Assembly (NCBI GenBank): GCA_020725865.1
Contig: DYEC01000020.1
Coordinates: 27,083-91,082 of the forward strand
Direction of reading: 5' to 3'
DNA length: 64,000 nt
Origin: Anaerolinea sp.
GTDB taxonomy: Bacteria > Chloroflexota > Anaerolineae > Anaerolineales > Anaerolineaceae
Every line of letters starts with the position of its first letter. The first letter of the stretch is position 1. This document shows positions 1 to 9,968 of this stretch, piece by piece. Made by a program: the position numbers and the translations under genes. The notes under the pieces were generated by a model. That model was not told where the DNA came from. It ran no database searches and saw only the letters and a list, made by a program, of their open reading frames with translations.

Positions 1-61
1 GTTGCAAATGAACCTTGCAGCTTGCTTACAAACTGGTGTATAGACAAGCGGATTGAATGCT

Positions 62-89
62 TTGTGAAATTTCGCCTTTGTGGTAGAAT
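62..89 (+). promoter_or_regulatory. Candidate sigma-70 promoter upstream of ppdK
   Basis: A TTGTGA -35 (62-67) and TAGAAT -10 (84-89) are separated by 16 bases. The same TAGAAT hexamer, preceded by GTGG, is found in the stronger promoter of the metH leader. The match is partial, so this is only a candidate. Confidence 0.4.
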
Positions 90-113
90 TTTATTGTTTA
101 TGACAAACCATAT

Positions 114-134
114 TTGACCCGCCTGGCGGGTCAA
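114..134. terminator. Perfect 10-bp palindrome in the ppdK leader
   Basis: TTGACCCGCC and GGCGGGTCAA flank a single central T and are followed by TTTTG. It could be the terminator of a gene left of the window, a weak attenuator between the candidate promoter and ppdK, or a protein-binding palindrome. The sequence alone does not choose between these. Confidence 0.4.
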
Positions 135-168
135 TTTTGAAATCAATCATTCCTCTGGAGGTAAAACC

Positions 169-2919
169 ATGGTAGCAAAGAAATGGGTATATTTGTTCAA
201 CGAAATTGACCAGGCTGAAGCCTACGTTGGCGGGGACTGGGACAAAGTACGCGGTTTGCTGGGAGGTAAAGGCGCTAATCTAGCGGAAATGACGCGCATC
301 GGGCTGCCGGTGCCGCCGTTTTTCACGGTGACTACCGAAGCGTGCAATGTCTATTCGGCAACGGGCAAATTCCCTGAAGGGCTATGGGATCAAATGATGG
401 ATGCCTTGAGGGTGGTGGAAACTGCATCTGGAAAGACATTTGGCGATGCCAAAAATCCACTGCTTGTTTCGTGCCGTTCAGGTGCCAAATTCTCGATGCC
501 GGGCATGATGGACACAGTGCTGAATATCGGCTTAAATGACGAAACGGCAAAGGGTATGGTTGCTCTTACCCAAAATGAGCGCTTTGTGAACGATTCCTAT
601 CGTCGTCTGATTCAAATGTTTGGCGCTGTGGTGCTGGGCATTCCAGACGAGGCATTTGAGGAGCCAATGGAAGAGTTCAAGGCAAAGAAAGGCGCCAAGC
701 TGGATACTGACCTGACCGCAAGTGATTTGAAGGAATTGATTGCGATCTTTAAGGATGTAGTCCGAAAAGAGAAGGGTTTCGATTTTCCGCAGGATCCATT
801 TGAACAGTTGCGGTTGGCAACCGAGGCGGTGTTTAAGTCCTGGAATGGCAAACGCGCGGTGGATTACCGACGTGCTGAGAATATTCCCGATGATCTGGGC
901 ACCGCGGTCAATATTGTGACAATGGTGTTTGGCAACATGGGCTTTGACTCTGGTACGGGTGTTGCGTTTACCCGCAATCCCTCCACTGGCGAAAAGAAAA
1001 TGATGGGTGAGTATTTGCTCAACGCGCAAGGCGAGGACGTTGTCGCTGGCATTCGTAATACCGAAAACATCGAGAATCTTGAGCGCGAAATGCCGGATGT
1101 CTATCGCCAGTTTATGGAAATCACTCAGAAACTGGAATCGCATTACCGGGATATGCAGGATGTCGAGTTCACCATCGAGCGCGGCAAATTGTGGATGTTG
1201 CAGACGCGGAACGGAAAACGCACAGCGCAGGCTGAGGTCAAAATTGCCGTGGACATGGCAAATGAGGGATTGATCAGCCGTGAAGAGGCGGTGAAGCGCG
1301 TCAAACCGAAGCAGGTTGACGCACTGTTACATCCCATGTTCAAAGATGAAGCGATTAAGGCTGCCAAAAAGAGTGGCCGCTATCTTGCCAGTGGGGTTAA
1401 TGCATCCCCCGGCGCGGCGGTTGGACGGGTGTACTTTGATGCGGATACTGCTGAGCATATGGGCAAGGAAGAAAAGCAGCCTGTTATTATGGTGCGTCCC
1501 TTCACTAAACCGGATGACGTCCATGGTATGCTGGCAGCCAAAGGCATTCTGACCAGTGAGGGCGGTGCTACTTCTCACGCTGCGGTTGTAGCCCGTCAGT
1601 TTGGTGTGCCTTGCGTGGTTGGCGCGTCCGATTTTCGGATTGACCTGGACAAGCGCCAGATGTCCGTTGGTGAGATCGTGATCAAAGAGGGTGACTGGAT
1701 TTCCTTAGATGGTGGAACAGGTGAGGTGTATTTGGGGCAAATCGAGTTGACTTCACCTGATTTGGAACAGCAAAAGGATTTGCTGACCTTGCTCAGTTGG
1801 GCAGACGAAATCTGTGCTCGACCGGGTATCCGACAGGCACCTGAAGGATGGCCAAGTCAAGGTTTGCAGGTTTGGGCGAATGCAGATTATCCCAAAGACG
1901 CGCAGCGCGCTCGAGCGTTTGGCGCAGTCGGAATTGGTTTGTGCCGTACCGAGCACATGTTCTTTGAAGAAGAAAGGTTGCCGATTGTCCAGCGCATGAT
2001 TCTGGCTGAGACTTCTGAAGAACGCACGAAAGCCTTAGACGAATTGTTGCCTTATCAGCGCTCGGATTTTGAAGGCTTGTTTGAGGCAATGACCGGCTAT
2101 CCGGTGATCATCCGCTTGATTGACCCGCCGTTGCATGAGTTCATGCCCGATGAAGAAAAACTGTTTGAAGAAGTAATTACTATGCGGGTCAAGGGTGAGA
2201 CCGAAGGGCTGGCGGAGAAAGAAAAACTTCTTGCCAGTATCCGCGCCATGCATGAATCCAATCCAATGATGGGTCTGCGCGGTGTTCGTCTGAGCATTGT
2301 GATGCCCGAAATTGTCGAGATGCAGGTGCGGGCGATCTTTGAAGCGGCGGCGAACGTTAAACTGCGCGGCTTTGAGCCGAAACCTGAGGTCATGATCCCG
2401 CTTACCGGGCATGTTAACGAGTTGAAAGTCATCCAACCGCGGCTGATAGAAATCGCCAAGACGGTCATGGAGGAGAAGAAAGTACAATTTGAATATAAAT
2501 TCGGCACAATGATTGAGATTCCGCGCGCGGCACTGACCGCCGCCGAGATTGCCAGCATTGCCGAGTTCTTCTCGTTTGGCACCAATGACCTGACGCAAAT
2601 GACCTATGGTTACAGCCGTGACGATGCTGAGCGTAACTTCTTGGTTAAATATGTGGAGGATGGAATCTTGCCGGCAAATCCCTTCCAGACACTGGACTGG
2701 GATGGTGTTGGGCGTTTGATGAGAATCGCTGTGGAGGATGGGCGTAAAACCAGACTGAACCTGGAAGTGGGAATCTGCGGTGAACACGGTGGTGATCCGG
2801 CTTCAATTGAGTTCTGCCATCTGGTCGGTAACAATTATGTTAGCTGCTCACCGTTCCGCGTGCCGGTGGCGCGCTTGGCAGCAGCTCATGCGGCGCTCAA
2901 ACATGCACCAAAAAAGTAA
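169..2919 (+). CDS. ppdK: Pyruvate, phosphate dikinase
   Basis: Interconverts pyruvate + ATP + phosphate and PEP + AMP + pyrophosphate in the cytoplasm, so it can run in the glycolytic or gluconeogenic direction. The 916-residue protein is full length for the family. The N-terminal nucleotide-binding part starts with GGKGANLAEM near residue 31. The swivelling phosphohistidine domain has GGATSHAAVVAR near residue 465, the His being the phosphoryl carrier. The C-terminal PEP/pyruvate barrel ends with CGEHGGDPAS near 870, containing the catalytic Cys. The start follows a good TGGAGG ribosome site. It is monocistronic, closed by a strong terminator, and neighbours the pyruvate dehydrogenase genes, which suggests a pyruvate/PEP node. 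Function is confidently assigned by family. Confidence 0.97.
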   Translation: MVAKKWVYLFNEIDQAEAYVGGDWDKVRGLLGGKGANLAEMTRIGLPVPPFFTVTTEACNVYSATGKFPEGLWDQMMDALRVVETASGKTFGDAKNPLLVSCRSGAKFSMPGMMDTVLNIGLNDETAKGMVALTQNERFVNDSYRRLIQMFGAVVLGIPDEAFEEPMEEFKAKKGAKLDTDLTASDLKELIAIFKDVVRKEKGFDFPQDPFEQLRLATEAVFKSWNGKRAVDYRRAENIPDDLGTAVNIVTMVFGNMGFDSGTGVAFTRNPSTGEKKMMGEYLLNAQGEDVVAGIRNTENIENLEREMPDVYRQFMEITQKLESHYRDMQDVEFTIERGKLWMLQTRNGKRTAQAEVKIAVDMANEGLISREEAVKRVKPKQVDALLHPMFKDEAIKAAKKSGRYLASGVNASPGAAVGRVYFDADTAEHMGKEEKQPVIMVRPFTKPDDVHGMLAAKGILTSEGGATSHAAVVARQFGVPCVVGASDFRIDLDKRQMSVGEIVIKEGDWISLDGGTGEVYLGQIELTSPDLEQQKDLLTLLSWADEICARPGIRQAPEGWPSQGLQVWANADYPKDAQRARAFGAVGIGLCRTEHMFFEEERLPIVQRMILAETSEERTKALDELLPYQRSDFEGLFEAMTGYPVIIRLIDPPLHEFMPDEEKLFEEVITMRVKGETEGLAEKEKLLASIRAMHESNPMMGLRGVRLSIVMPEIVEMQVRAIFEAAANVKLRGFEPKPEVMIPLTGHVNELKVIQPRLIEIAKTVMEEKKVQFEYKFGTMIEIPRAALTAAEIASIAEFFSFGTNDLTQMTYGYSRDDAERNFLVKYVEDGILPANPFQTLDWDGVGRLMRIAVEDGRKTRLNLEVGICGEHGGDPASIEFCHLVGNNYVSCSPFRVPVARLAAAHAALKHAPKK

Positions 2920-2948
2920 GAGACTATCTCACGATTGATATGTAGTGT

Positions 2949-2992
2949 GTGGGTCTGTCCTGAGCGGTTTTGCTTGGACAGACCCACTTTTT
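2949..2992 (+). terminator. Rho-independent terminator of ppdK
   Basis: A 12-bp perfect stem (GTGGGTCTGTCC with GGACAGACCCAC) and 15-base loop are followed directly by TTTTT, 30 bases after the ppdK stop. Confidence 0.92.
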
Positions 2993-3134
2993 GACCGTTG
3001 GCAGGAAAAACAATTTCGTATAAGCCAATTATCATTTTACATTAAAGGGCTTAAAACAAGCAGGTCTGATATAATTTTTTCTGGAATTATGTTGGGTGAT
3101 TGATTTCTTAATTTTGGGAGGTCAATTTGCTTTT

Positions 3135-4094
3135 ATGGAAAAGCTAGAATATCTCGATTTGTATCAACAGATGGTAGTGATTCGCCGGCTTGAAGAGGTG
3201 GCTGCGGAGCTGTACCAAAAAGGAAAGATTGGCGGTTTTCTCCATTTGTACATTGGGCAGGAAGCTGTCAGTACCGGTTTGATCTCCGCACGTCGACCAG
3301 AAGACCGGGTGATTACTGCCTATCGCGACCATGGGGTGGCTATTAATTGTGGAATTTCTGCAAATGAAGTCATGGCAGAACTGCTTGGAAAAGTCACAGG
3401 TTGCTCGCGCGGCAAAGGCGGTTCGATGCATCTGGCGGATGTCAGCAAGAACTTCTGGGGCGGTCATGCAATTGTTGGCGCCCATTTGCCCATTGCAGTA
3501 GGTTTGGCGCTTGGTGATGTTTATAAGGATCGCAAGGCGGTCACAATCTGTATGTTTGGCGATGGTGCAACAAACATAGGTTTCCTCCATGAGGCATTGA
3601 ATCTTTCCAAAGTTTGGAATCTACCGGTTTTATGGGTCTGTGAAAATAATCAATATGGTATGGGAACAGCGGTGGAGCGTGCCTCGGCAGTTTCTGAAAT
3701 CCGTCAGAAAGCCTGTGGGTATGGTATGAAAAACGAGGCAATTAATGGAATGGATGTGATTGAGGTGCGTGAAACCGCGTTGCGCATTCTAGAGGAAATC
3801 CGGAATGGCAGTGGACCTCAATTACTAGAAATTGATACCTATCGTTTTCGCGGGCATTCGATGGGTGATCCAGAGCGCTATCGCAAGGCGGAGGAAGTGC
3901 ATCAATGGCAGGAAAATGATCCGATTGGAATTTATCGGCGTTATCTAATTGGAAGAGAAGTCGCCACAGAAGCAGAGTTGAACGAACAGGATGGCCTCGC
4001 CGAACAGATCGTGCAAAAAGCGGTTGAGTTTGCCGAAGCCAGCCCGGAACCGTCGCCCGAAGAGCTTTATGCCCATGTTTATGTTGAGGAATAG
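3135..4094 (+). CDS. pdhA: Pyruvate dehydrogenase E1 component, alpha subunit
   Basis: Thiamine-diphosphate-dependent E1 alpha chain, which with the next gene product decarboxylates pyruvate (or a related 2-oxo acid) and passes the acyl group to the lipoyl arm of E2. The TPP/Mg motif is visible as GDGATN near residue 141 through CENNQYG near 170. RGHSMGDPERYR matches the family's phosphorylation-loop region. I chose ATG 3135 because GGGAGGT lies 12 bases upstream; an in-frame GTG at 3096 would add 13 residues but places that ribosome site inside the gene. The stop is 11 bases from pdhB. Branched-chain oxo-acid specificity cannot be excluded. Confidence 0.92.
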   Translation: MEKLEYLDLYQQMVVIRRLEEVAAELYQKGKIGGFLHLYIGQEAVSTGLISARRPEDRVITAYRDHGVAINCGISANEVMAELLGKVTGCSRGKGGSMHLADVSKNFWGGHAIVGAHLPIAVGLALGDVYKDRKAVTICMFGDGATNIGFLHEALNLSKVWNLPVLWVCENNQYGMGTAVERASAVSEIRQKACGYGMKNEAINGMDVIEVRETALRILEEIRNGSGPQLLEIDTYRFRGHSMGDPERYRKAEEVHQWQENDPIGIYRRYLIGREVATEAELNEQDGLAEQIVQKAVEFAEASPEPSPEELYAHVYVEE

Positions 4095-4105
4095 GAGGGT
4101 ACACT

Positions 4106-5077
4106 ATGGCAAGGTTAACCATGCGTGAGGCGATTTCACAGGCGCTCTGGGAAGAGATGGAACGCGATCCTGATGTTTTTATTCTGGGCGAAGAAGTTGG
4201 TGTTTGGGGTGGAACATATGCGGTAACCAAGGGGTTTTATGATCATTTTGGTGCTGAGCGGGTGCGTGATACTCCGATTTCCGAGGCGGCGATTGTTGGC
4301 GCCGCGATCGGTGCGGCATTAACCGGTTTGCGTCCGGTGGCGGAGCTGATGACCATTAATTTTGCTTTTGTTGCTATGGATCACATCGTCAATGAAGCGG
4401 CGAAATTGCACTATATGTTTGGCGGTCAAATGGTACTGCCGTTAGTTATTCGAACTACCAGTGGTGGAGGTCGTCAGCTTGCTGCAACCCATTCGCAAAC
4501 CCCCGATGCCATTTTTGCTCACTTCCCCGGCTTAAAAGTCGTTGCGCCGGGTACACCGGCAGATGCCAAAGGGTTGCTCAAGGCTTCGATTCGCAGTAAT
4601 GATCCGGTGTTGTTCATTGAGCACGCTACGCTTTACCAGACGCGCGGCGAAGTGCCAGAGGGTGATTACATCGTACCAATTGGAAAGTCAGCTATTCAAC
4701 GAGCCGGGCGCGATGTGACGATTATCACCTATAGCAAAATGCTTGAGATTTCTATGAAGGCTGCCGACCAACTGGCAAGAGAGGGTATCGAGACAGAGAT
4801 TGTCGATTTACGAACGCTACGACCGTTAGATATGGAACCTGTCTTTGACTCGATAAAAAAGACCAACCGCGCGGTAATTGTGGAAGAAGGTTGGAAGTCC
4901 TATGGTGTTGGTGCTGAGGTATCTGCTCGTATTTATGAGCAGATTTTTGATTACATTGATGCACCTATTCGGCGGGTGGCGCAAAAGGAAGTACCTTTAC
5001 CCTATAACCGCACGCTTGAACAGATGGCGCTACCGCAGGTGGAAGATGTGATTGCGGCAGTCAAGGAGGTGATGTAA
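4106..5077 (+). CDS. pdhB: Pyruvate dehydrogenase E1 component, beta subunit
   Basis: Beta chain of the E1 heterotetramer. The 323-residue length and motifs (LGEEVGVWGGTYAVTKGF near the start, RDTPISEAAIVGAAIGAA, then VEEGWKSYGVGAEV in the C-terminal transketolase-like domain) are typical. A strong AGGAGGG ribosome site precedes the ATG. Its stop codon overlaps the E2 start (TAATG), so translation of E1 beta and E2 is probably coupled. It forms an operon with the flanking E1 alpha and E2 genes. Confidence 0.94.
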   Translation: MARLTMREAISQALWEEMERDPDVFILGEEVGVWGGTYAVTKGFYDHFGAERVRDTPISEAAIVGAAIGAALTGLRPVAELMTINFAFVAMDHIVNEAAKLHYMFGGQMVLPLVIRTTSGGGRQLAATHSQTPDAIFAHFPGLKVVAPGTPADAKGLLKASIRSNDPVLFIEHATLYQTRGEVPEGDYIVPIGKSAIQRAGRDVTIITYSKMLEISMKAADQLAREGIETEIVDLRTLRPLDMEPVFDSIKKTNRAVIVEEGWKSYGVGAEVSARIYEQIFDYIDAPIRRVAQKEVPLPYNRTLEQMALPQVEDVIAAVKEVM

Positions 5078-6342
5078 TGGCTGAAACAGTTACCATGCCC
5101 AAACTCGGATTTGATATGGCAGAAGGTACGCTGGTGCGCTGGATTAAAACTGAAGGTGAGACAGTCAATAAGGGAGAAGTTCTTGCTGAAATCGAGACTG
5201 ATAAAGCCACTGTTGAAGTCGAATCGAATTTTTCCGGTATTCTGGCGCGGTGTCTAGTAGAGCAGGGGAGTGTTGTACCAGTGGGTGCTCCAATAGCGAT
5301 CATCGCGGCACCGGGTGAAAAATTAGATGAAGTGCTGACGAGTAGCGTGACAGAAGTAAAACCGACCGTAGCCGCAGAAGCTCCTTCAGCTGTTGCTTCA
5401 ACTTTTCTCCCCCTTTCCCCCGCGGAAGAAATGTCCACTGGACGGGTGTTCAGCTCACCACTGGCACGCAAAATTGCTCGAGAACAAGGAATTGATTTGA
5501 GGAAGATTCGCGGCAGCGGGCCTGGCGGACGAATTGTTCGGCGAGATGTTGAGGCGGTGCTGACCGACAGAAAAGTTCGACAACCATCTATTGTTGATAC
5601 TGCTGCGGTAATACCTTCTGTTGCACAGCCGCGCCCTGTTGAAGTAGTGCCCTCACCTGCAGATCAGCGTATTCCGATTGACAAATTGCGTGCTGCAATT
5701 GCCCGTCGCATGAGCGAAGCCAAGCAGCAGGTACCGCATTTTTATGTAACCCACGAATATGAATTGGATGCACTGTTGGCACTGCGTCAGGAAGTCAATA
5801 AACTATTGCCTGAAGAACAAAAAATTTCTGTCACTGATTTTTTGGTGAAAGCGGTAGCATTGACGTTGCAGAATTTCCCGAACCTGAACGCCTCGTTTCA
5901 GGGTGATGTAATCGTTCGTCATGGTTCAATAAATATTGGTGTTGCGGTTGCGCTTGAAAATGGTTTGTTGACAGTGGTTGTTCGTCAGGCAGACGTTAAA
6001 CCGGTGCGCGTTATCTCCGGTGAGCTTCGCGAGATGGTCAACCGGGCACGGCAGGGCAAGGTTCGACCGGAAGACATTGAGGGCTCAACATTTTCGATTA
6101 GCAATCTGGGAATGTATGATGTTGAGCATTTCATTGCCATTATCAATCCCCCGGAGGCGGCAATTCTGGCAGTTGGATCAGCCAGGCAGGTGGCGGCGAT
6201 TGTGGATGGTCAGGTACAGCCCCGAACCCGCATGAAAGCTACGCTTTCAGCAGATCATCGGGTTACTGATGGCGCTGAAGCAGCCAGATTCCTGAAAACG
6301 CTGGCAGAATGGATTGAACAACCTCTGAAACTGTTGCTTTAG
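5077..6342 (+). CDS. pdhC: Dihydrolipoamide acyltransferase (E2) of the pyruvate dehydrogenase complex
   Basis: Core acyltransferase that moves the acyl group from the lipoyl arm to CoA. It has a single N-terminal lipoyl domain (1-80) with Lys43 in TDKATVEVES as the predicted lipoylation site. A flexible linker, a peripheral-subunit-binding domain (about 128-163) and the catalytic domain (about 190-421) follow, with the DHRVTDG active-site motif near residue 392. No lipoamide dehydrogenase (E3) or lipoate ligase gene follows, so E3 must be encoded elsewhere. The gene overlaps pdhB by one base. Acetyl specificity is inferred from context; a branched-chain complex is the main alternative. Confidence 0.92.
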   Translation: MAETVTMPKLGFDMAEGTLVRWIKTEGETVNKGEVLAEIETDKATVEVESNFSGILARCLVEQGSVVPVGAPIAIIAAPGEKLDEVLTSSVTEVKPTVAAEAPSAVASTFLPLSPAEEMSTGRVFSSPLARKIAREQGIDLRKIRGSGPGGRIVRRDVEAVLTDRKVRQPSIVDTAAVIPSVAQPRPVEVVPSPADQRIPIDKLRAAIARRMSEAKQQVPHFYVTHEYELDALLALRQEVNKLLPEEQKISVTDFLVKAVALTLQNFPNLNASFQGDVIVRHGSINIGVAVALENGLLTVVVRQADVKPVRVISGELREMVNRARQGKVRPEDIEGSTFSISNLGMYDVEHFIAIINPPEAAILAVGSARQVAAIVDGQVQPRTRMKATLSADHRVTDGAEAARFLKTLAEWIEQPLKLLL

Positions 6343-6371
6343 CCGAATCCTTCCGTCAATTTATGTACTTG

Positions 6372-8786
6372 TTAGGGCGAACGCTCATACAAACGCCGGT
6401 AAATATTCATGAATTCGGCCACCTGCATGATGTATGTGCGAGTCTCGGCAATACGGATTACTTCCAAAAATAGATCAGGGTCGCCACCGGATAGAGCTTT
6501 CCAAATCGAAGCATTGCCTGGTCCACCATTATAAGCTGCCAACGCTGCGTAAAGATCCCCGCCAAAGTAATCGCGCTGGCGCGCCAGGTAGCGTGCTCCC
6601 AGCGTTATGCTCACTACAGGACGGTACAGATCGCTTGGAGTGAAGTTGGGTGGCCAATTCAACTCTGAAGCCAGTTCCTGACCCGTGGCAGGCATAATTT
6701 GCATCAACCCTCGCGCTCCAGCGGATGACCGTACATGCCCCTCGAACATACTTTCCTGGCGGATGACCGCATAGAGAAAGAGGGGGTGGAAGTTTTCGGA
6801 TTGCGCGACGGGTACAATGAGATTTTTGTAATAAGTGCCAAAACGAATATGGTTGAAATAATCCGGGGCGGTAAAGGTGTCCACATCACTCAGTTGGGCA
6901 AGATTAAGAATTTGCCGGCTTGCCAGGATAGCAGAACGATAAAATCCTAGATCAAGTAAATGATTGAGCAGGCGGAATGTGTTCACTGCATCCTGTTGGA
7001 CATCCTGTCGAACAGCCTCAAATTCGGCACTAGCTTGAGAGTAGAGTCCCAGTTCATAAAAAGCATTACCGCGTCTGATGCGTAAATCATTTGCGAGCGG
7101 ACCTAAACCGGCAAGATCGGTTTCAGACGCAAGGCTAAAATGATTTCGCAGCCAGAGCTCCGCCAGATAACGTTCTTGTTTCAAGTCATAGTTCAGTTCA
7201 TATTGCGGTGCGGCTGTAAGAGGCGGCAGGCCGTTTAAGACTTCGCGGGCACGCTCGCTATAATAACCGGTTGGGTCTCGCTGGGCAGCCTGTTCCCAAG
7301 AAGATTGCGCGGCAGCAGCGTCGCCTTTTGCCTGTTGTGTTTTCCCAATCCAGAATAGGGCTGCCGATTGGTCTTCTCCAGACGAAGCTAAGACCAGCGC
7401 GCGCTGAAAGACCAACAGTGCCTGATCAAGATTACCCAGACGGTAGTAACTGACACCCGCTAGAAAGAGACCGCGATAACTCAGCTCAGCAGACGGATAT
7501 TCATTCATTAACCTTTCCCACAGCGCAGCAGCCTCGAGAAGCTGGTTGTTCCGTTCATAAATTCGAGCTGCTTCGTAAAGCATATTGGGAGCTTCCGGAT
7601 CACTGGGATTTGCTCCCACGAAATCTCGTAGCGTTTCTGCTGCTCTGGCATGTTGATTAAGATGAGCCCACAGAGTATAAGCCTTTTCATCGTATGCAGC
7701 GGCATAAAAACGGTCGCCTACGTGATCGGCGATCAGAGCATCCCATTCGGCAATCGCAGCTTCAAAATCGCCAATTGCGCGTAGGCTAAGGGCTTTGTAA
7801 TGATGGGCAGTTCCATCATGTTGTGGGTCGTTTTTCAGGTAGCGGTTGAAAGCTTCGATAGCGACGGCATATTGCCCGGCGAAGTAGTCCACTAAGCCAC
7901 GATTCAGTTCGTTTACCGGGATGCCGTTTTCTACCAGAGCAACCAGTGCTGAATGGGAATCATAAGAACGCGGAAAGTTGTCTACTGAATCCTGAAATCG
8001 GGCATAAGCCTGTTCCGGTAACCCCATCGCCAAATAAGATTGACCAGCCAGCAGGTTCACGGTTGCTTTAACGTAATCATTGCTGGTTGCCTCATAGATT
8101 GCCAGTAATTTTCGAATGGCGTTTTCATGGTCACCCATTGCCGCATAGGTTTTGGCGATTTTGATGTGAGTGTTGACAGGGTCGGTCAGCTGGGGTGCCT
8201 CCGTTGCAGCCTGATATGCCTGGATGGCATCCGAGAAACTGCCGGCAGCGGCTAATGCGTCACCGCGCAATTCCTGAACATACGCATCCAGAAAGCCAGG
8301 ACGCAGATGCAGATAAGCAGCATATGCCTGTGCGGCTTCAGACCATCGTTGCTGGGTGCGGTAACATTCTCCAAGAAAAAATTGCGCATTTGCAATCCAG
8401 TAACTGTCTGGGTAGGTGTTTAACAGTTCGGTTAAGATTTGAATGGATGCAGTGCAATTACCGCTTTCGTAATGAGCGCGTCCGATGCCGAGCAACGCAG
8501 CAGCGCGAATATTGGCATCTGGCGAGGCTGAACGCACAAGTTCAAATTCCTGTAAAGCGCGCGCATAATCGCCTTCAAATATTGCCCGCTCCCCCGCCTC
8601 AATACGTTCGGCGGGCTCAGGGGTTGCAGTCGCAGTTGGGAGGGGTGTTTCGGTTGGGGTTGGTGTCTCTTCTGGGGCAAAAAGCACCGGGGGCTGCCCG
8701 TTATTATTATCATGGAGCAAGCCCGACAGTGAACAACTCAAACCAAGCAGACTTAAGAGCATTACGAGGATGATTTTTTTATTCAT
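6372..8786 (-). CDS. TPR-repeat lipoprotein with C-terminal lytic transglycosylase (SLT) domain
   Basis: Predicted exported murein lytic transglycosylase of the Slt70 type, cutting the glycan strand of peptidoglycan. From ATG 8786 the protein has 804 residues and starts with a lipoprotein signal (lipobox LGLSC). A PTPTETPLPT-type linker, a long array of TPR helices and a C-terminal SLT domain follow. Catalytic Glu is in IRQESMF near residue 675, followed by SSAGARGLMQIMPATG and AALAAYNGGPGN. An upstream in-frame ATG would add 20 residues in front of the signal peptide and is less likely. It is convergent with pdhC and divergent from mtnA. The large TPR part suggests partner binding. Confidence 0.9.
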   Translation of the reverse strand: MNKKIILVMLLSLLGLSCSLSGLLHDNNNGQPPVLFAPEETPTPTETPLPTATATPEPAERIEAGERAIFEGDYARALQEFELVRSASPDANIRAAALLGIGRAHYESGNCTASIQILTELLNTYPDSYWIANAQFFLGECYRTQQRWSEAAQAYAAYLHLRPGFLDAYVQELRGDALAAAGSFSDAIQAYQAATEAPQLTDPVNTHIKIAKTYAAMGDHENAIRKLLAIYEATSNDYVKATVNLLAGQSYLAMGLPEQAYARFQDSVDNFPRSYDSHSALVALVENGIPVNELNRGLVDYFAGQYAVAIEAFNRYLKNDPQHDGTAHHYKALSLRAIGDFEAAIAEWDALIADHVGDRFYAAAYDEKAYTLWAHLNQHARAAETLRDFVGANPSDPEAPNMLYEAARIYERNNQLLEAAALWERLMNEYPSAELSYRGLFLAGVSYYRLGNLDQALLVFQRALVLASSGEDQSAALFWIGKTQQAKGDAAAAQSSWEQAAQRDPTGYYSERAREVLNGLPPLTAAPQYELNYDLKQERYLAELWLRNHFSLASETDLAGLGPLANDLRIRRGNAFYELGLYSQASAEFEAVRQDVQQDAVNTFRLLNHLLDLGFYRSAILASRQILNLAQLSDVDTFTAPDYFNHIRFGTYYKNLIVPVAQSENFHPLFLYAVIRQESMFEGHVRSSAGARGLMQIMPATGQELASELNWPPNFTPSDLYRPVVSITLGARYLARQRDYFGGDLYAALAAYNGGPGNASIWKALSGGDPDLFLEVIRIAETRTYIMQVAEFMNIYRRLYERSP

Positions 8787-8900
8787 GACAGCCTTATACC
8801 GGATGATGGGATTTGTGTCAATATCTCGACAAATGGCGGATAGCATGTTAAACTTATTTTACTTTGATGTTATGACGCTCTCTTGTGAGGGCGTCTTTTG

Positions 8901-9956
8901 GTGCAGTCCGATATGCGAACACTCGAATGGGATGAAAAAGAGGGCGAATTGCGCTTGATTGACCAGCGGCTGTTACCTGGTCGCTTTGAAATTGTTACCT
9001 GCGCAAGTGTAACCGATGTGATTGAAGCGATACGCAACATGACGGTGCGCGGCGCTCCGGCAATCGGCGTTGCTGCGGCTTATGGTATGGCGCTTGCAGC
9101 CCGCCAGCTTTCATTTTTGGATGTCTCAACGATGCGCGCCGAATTGTACCAGATGGCTGATAAACTTCAAGCGGCTCGTCCGACGGCGGTTAATCTTTCC
9201 TGGGCGATTCAGCGTGCGCGAGAGGCAATTGATCAGCCGGTCAGCTCTACAGAGGAACTGCGCGAAAAGTTGCTGTCCTTAGCGCATGCTATGGCTGAGG
9301 AAGATGTTCAGGTCAATCTGCGTTTGGCGCAATATGGCGCTTCTTTGATTGAAGATGGCGATACCATTCTGCACCACTGTAACACTGGCGCTCTGGCGAC
9401 TGTGGATTGGGGTACAGCGCTGGGGGCAATTCGCATGGCGCATGAGCAGGGAAAACGGGTGCATGTCCTGGTTGATGAAACCCGCCCTCGCCTTCAGGGG
9501 GCGCGTCTGACTGCATGGGAATTACAACAGTATGGCATCCCATTTGAGATTATCAGTGACGGCGCAGCCGGGTATTTCTTGCGCAGTGGCCAGGTGCAAA
9601 AGGTTTTCTTCGGTGCAGATCGCGTGGCGGCCAATGGCGATGTGGCGAATAAAATAGGAACATACATGCTGGCGCTGGCTGCTCATATCAACGATGTCCC
9701 GGTTTATTCTGTGTTTCCCACTTCGTCTGTTGATCTCAGCCTTCAAAATGGTGATCTGATTCCGATTGAAGAGCGTGATGAGGAAGAAGTGCTGGGCATT
9801 CAGGTTCAAGGACAGCCAGCTACCCCGGCAGGCGCAAGGGCGCGGAATCCAGCTTTTGATGTTACTCCCCATACATTGATCACGGCTCTGGTTACTGAGA
9901 AGGGTATTGTTTACCCGCCGTTTCGCCAGCATCTTCCAGAAGTTCTCCAGCGTTGA
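8901..9956 (+). CDS. mtnA: Methylthioribose-1-phosphate isomerase
   Basis: Isomerises 5-methylthioribose-1-phosphate to the ribulose form in methionine salvage. It belongs to the eIF2B-like fold; catalytic Cys is in HHCNTGAL near residue 160 and Asp in GADRVAANGDVANKIGT near 240, both present. The GTG start is chosen because GAGGG lies 9 bases upstream; a TTG (8898) or ATG (8913) is possible. The next gene begins 12 bases downstream. With adenosine kinase and adenosylhomocysteinase it forms a unit that handles by-products of S-adenosylmethionine use. A fold relative lies at 60035-60970 but lacks the Cys. Confidence 0.93.
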   Translation: MQSDMRTLEWDEKEGELRLIDQRLLPGRFEIVTCASVTDVIEAIRNMTVRGAPAIGVAAAYGMALAARQLSFLDVSTMRAELYQMADKLQAARPTAVNLSWAIQRAREAIDQPVSSTEELREKLLSLAHAMAEEDVQVNLRLAQYGASLIEDGDTILHHCNTGALATVDWGTALGAIRMAHEQGKRVHVLVDETRPRLQGARLTAWELQQYGIPFEIISDGAAGYFLRSGQVQKVFFGADRVAANGDVANKIGTYMLALAAHINDVPVYSVFPTSSVDLSLQNGDLIPIEERDEEEVLGIQVQGQPATPAGARARNPAFDVTPHTLITALVTEKGIVYPPFRQHLPEVLQR

Positions 9957-9968
9957 AGGAGTTTCAGC

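Noticed and set aside
532..2787. Long open frames antisense to ppdK
   Set aside because: They lack family motifs and ribosome sites and lie opposite a fully motif-supported enzyme; they reflect codon bias.
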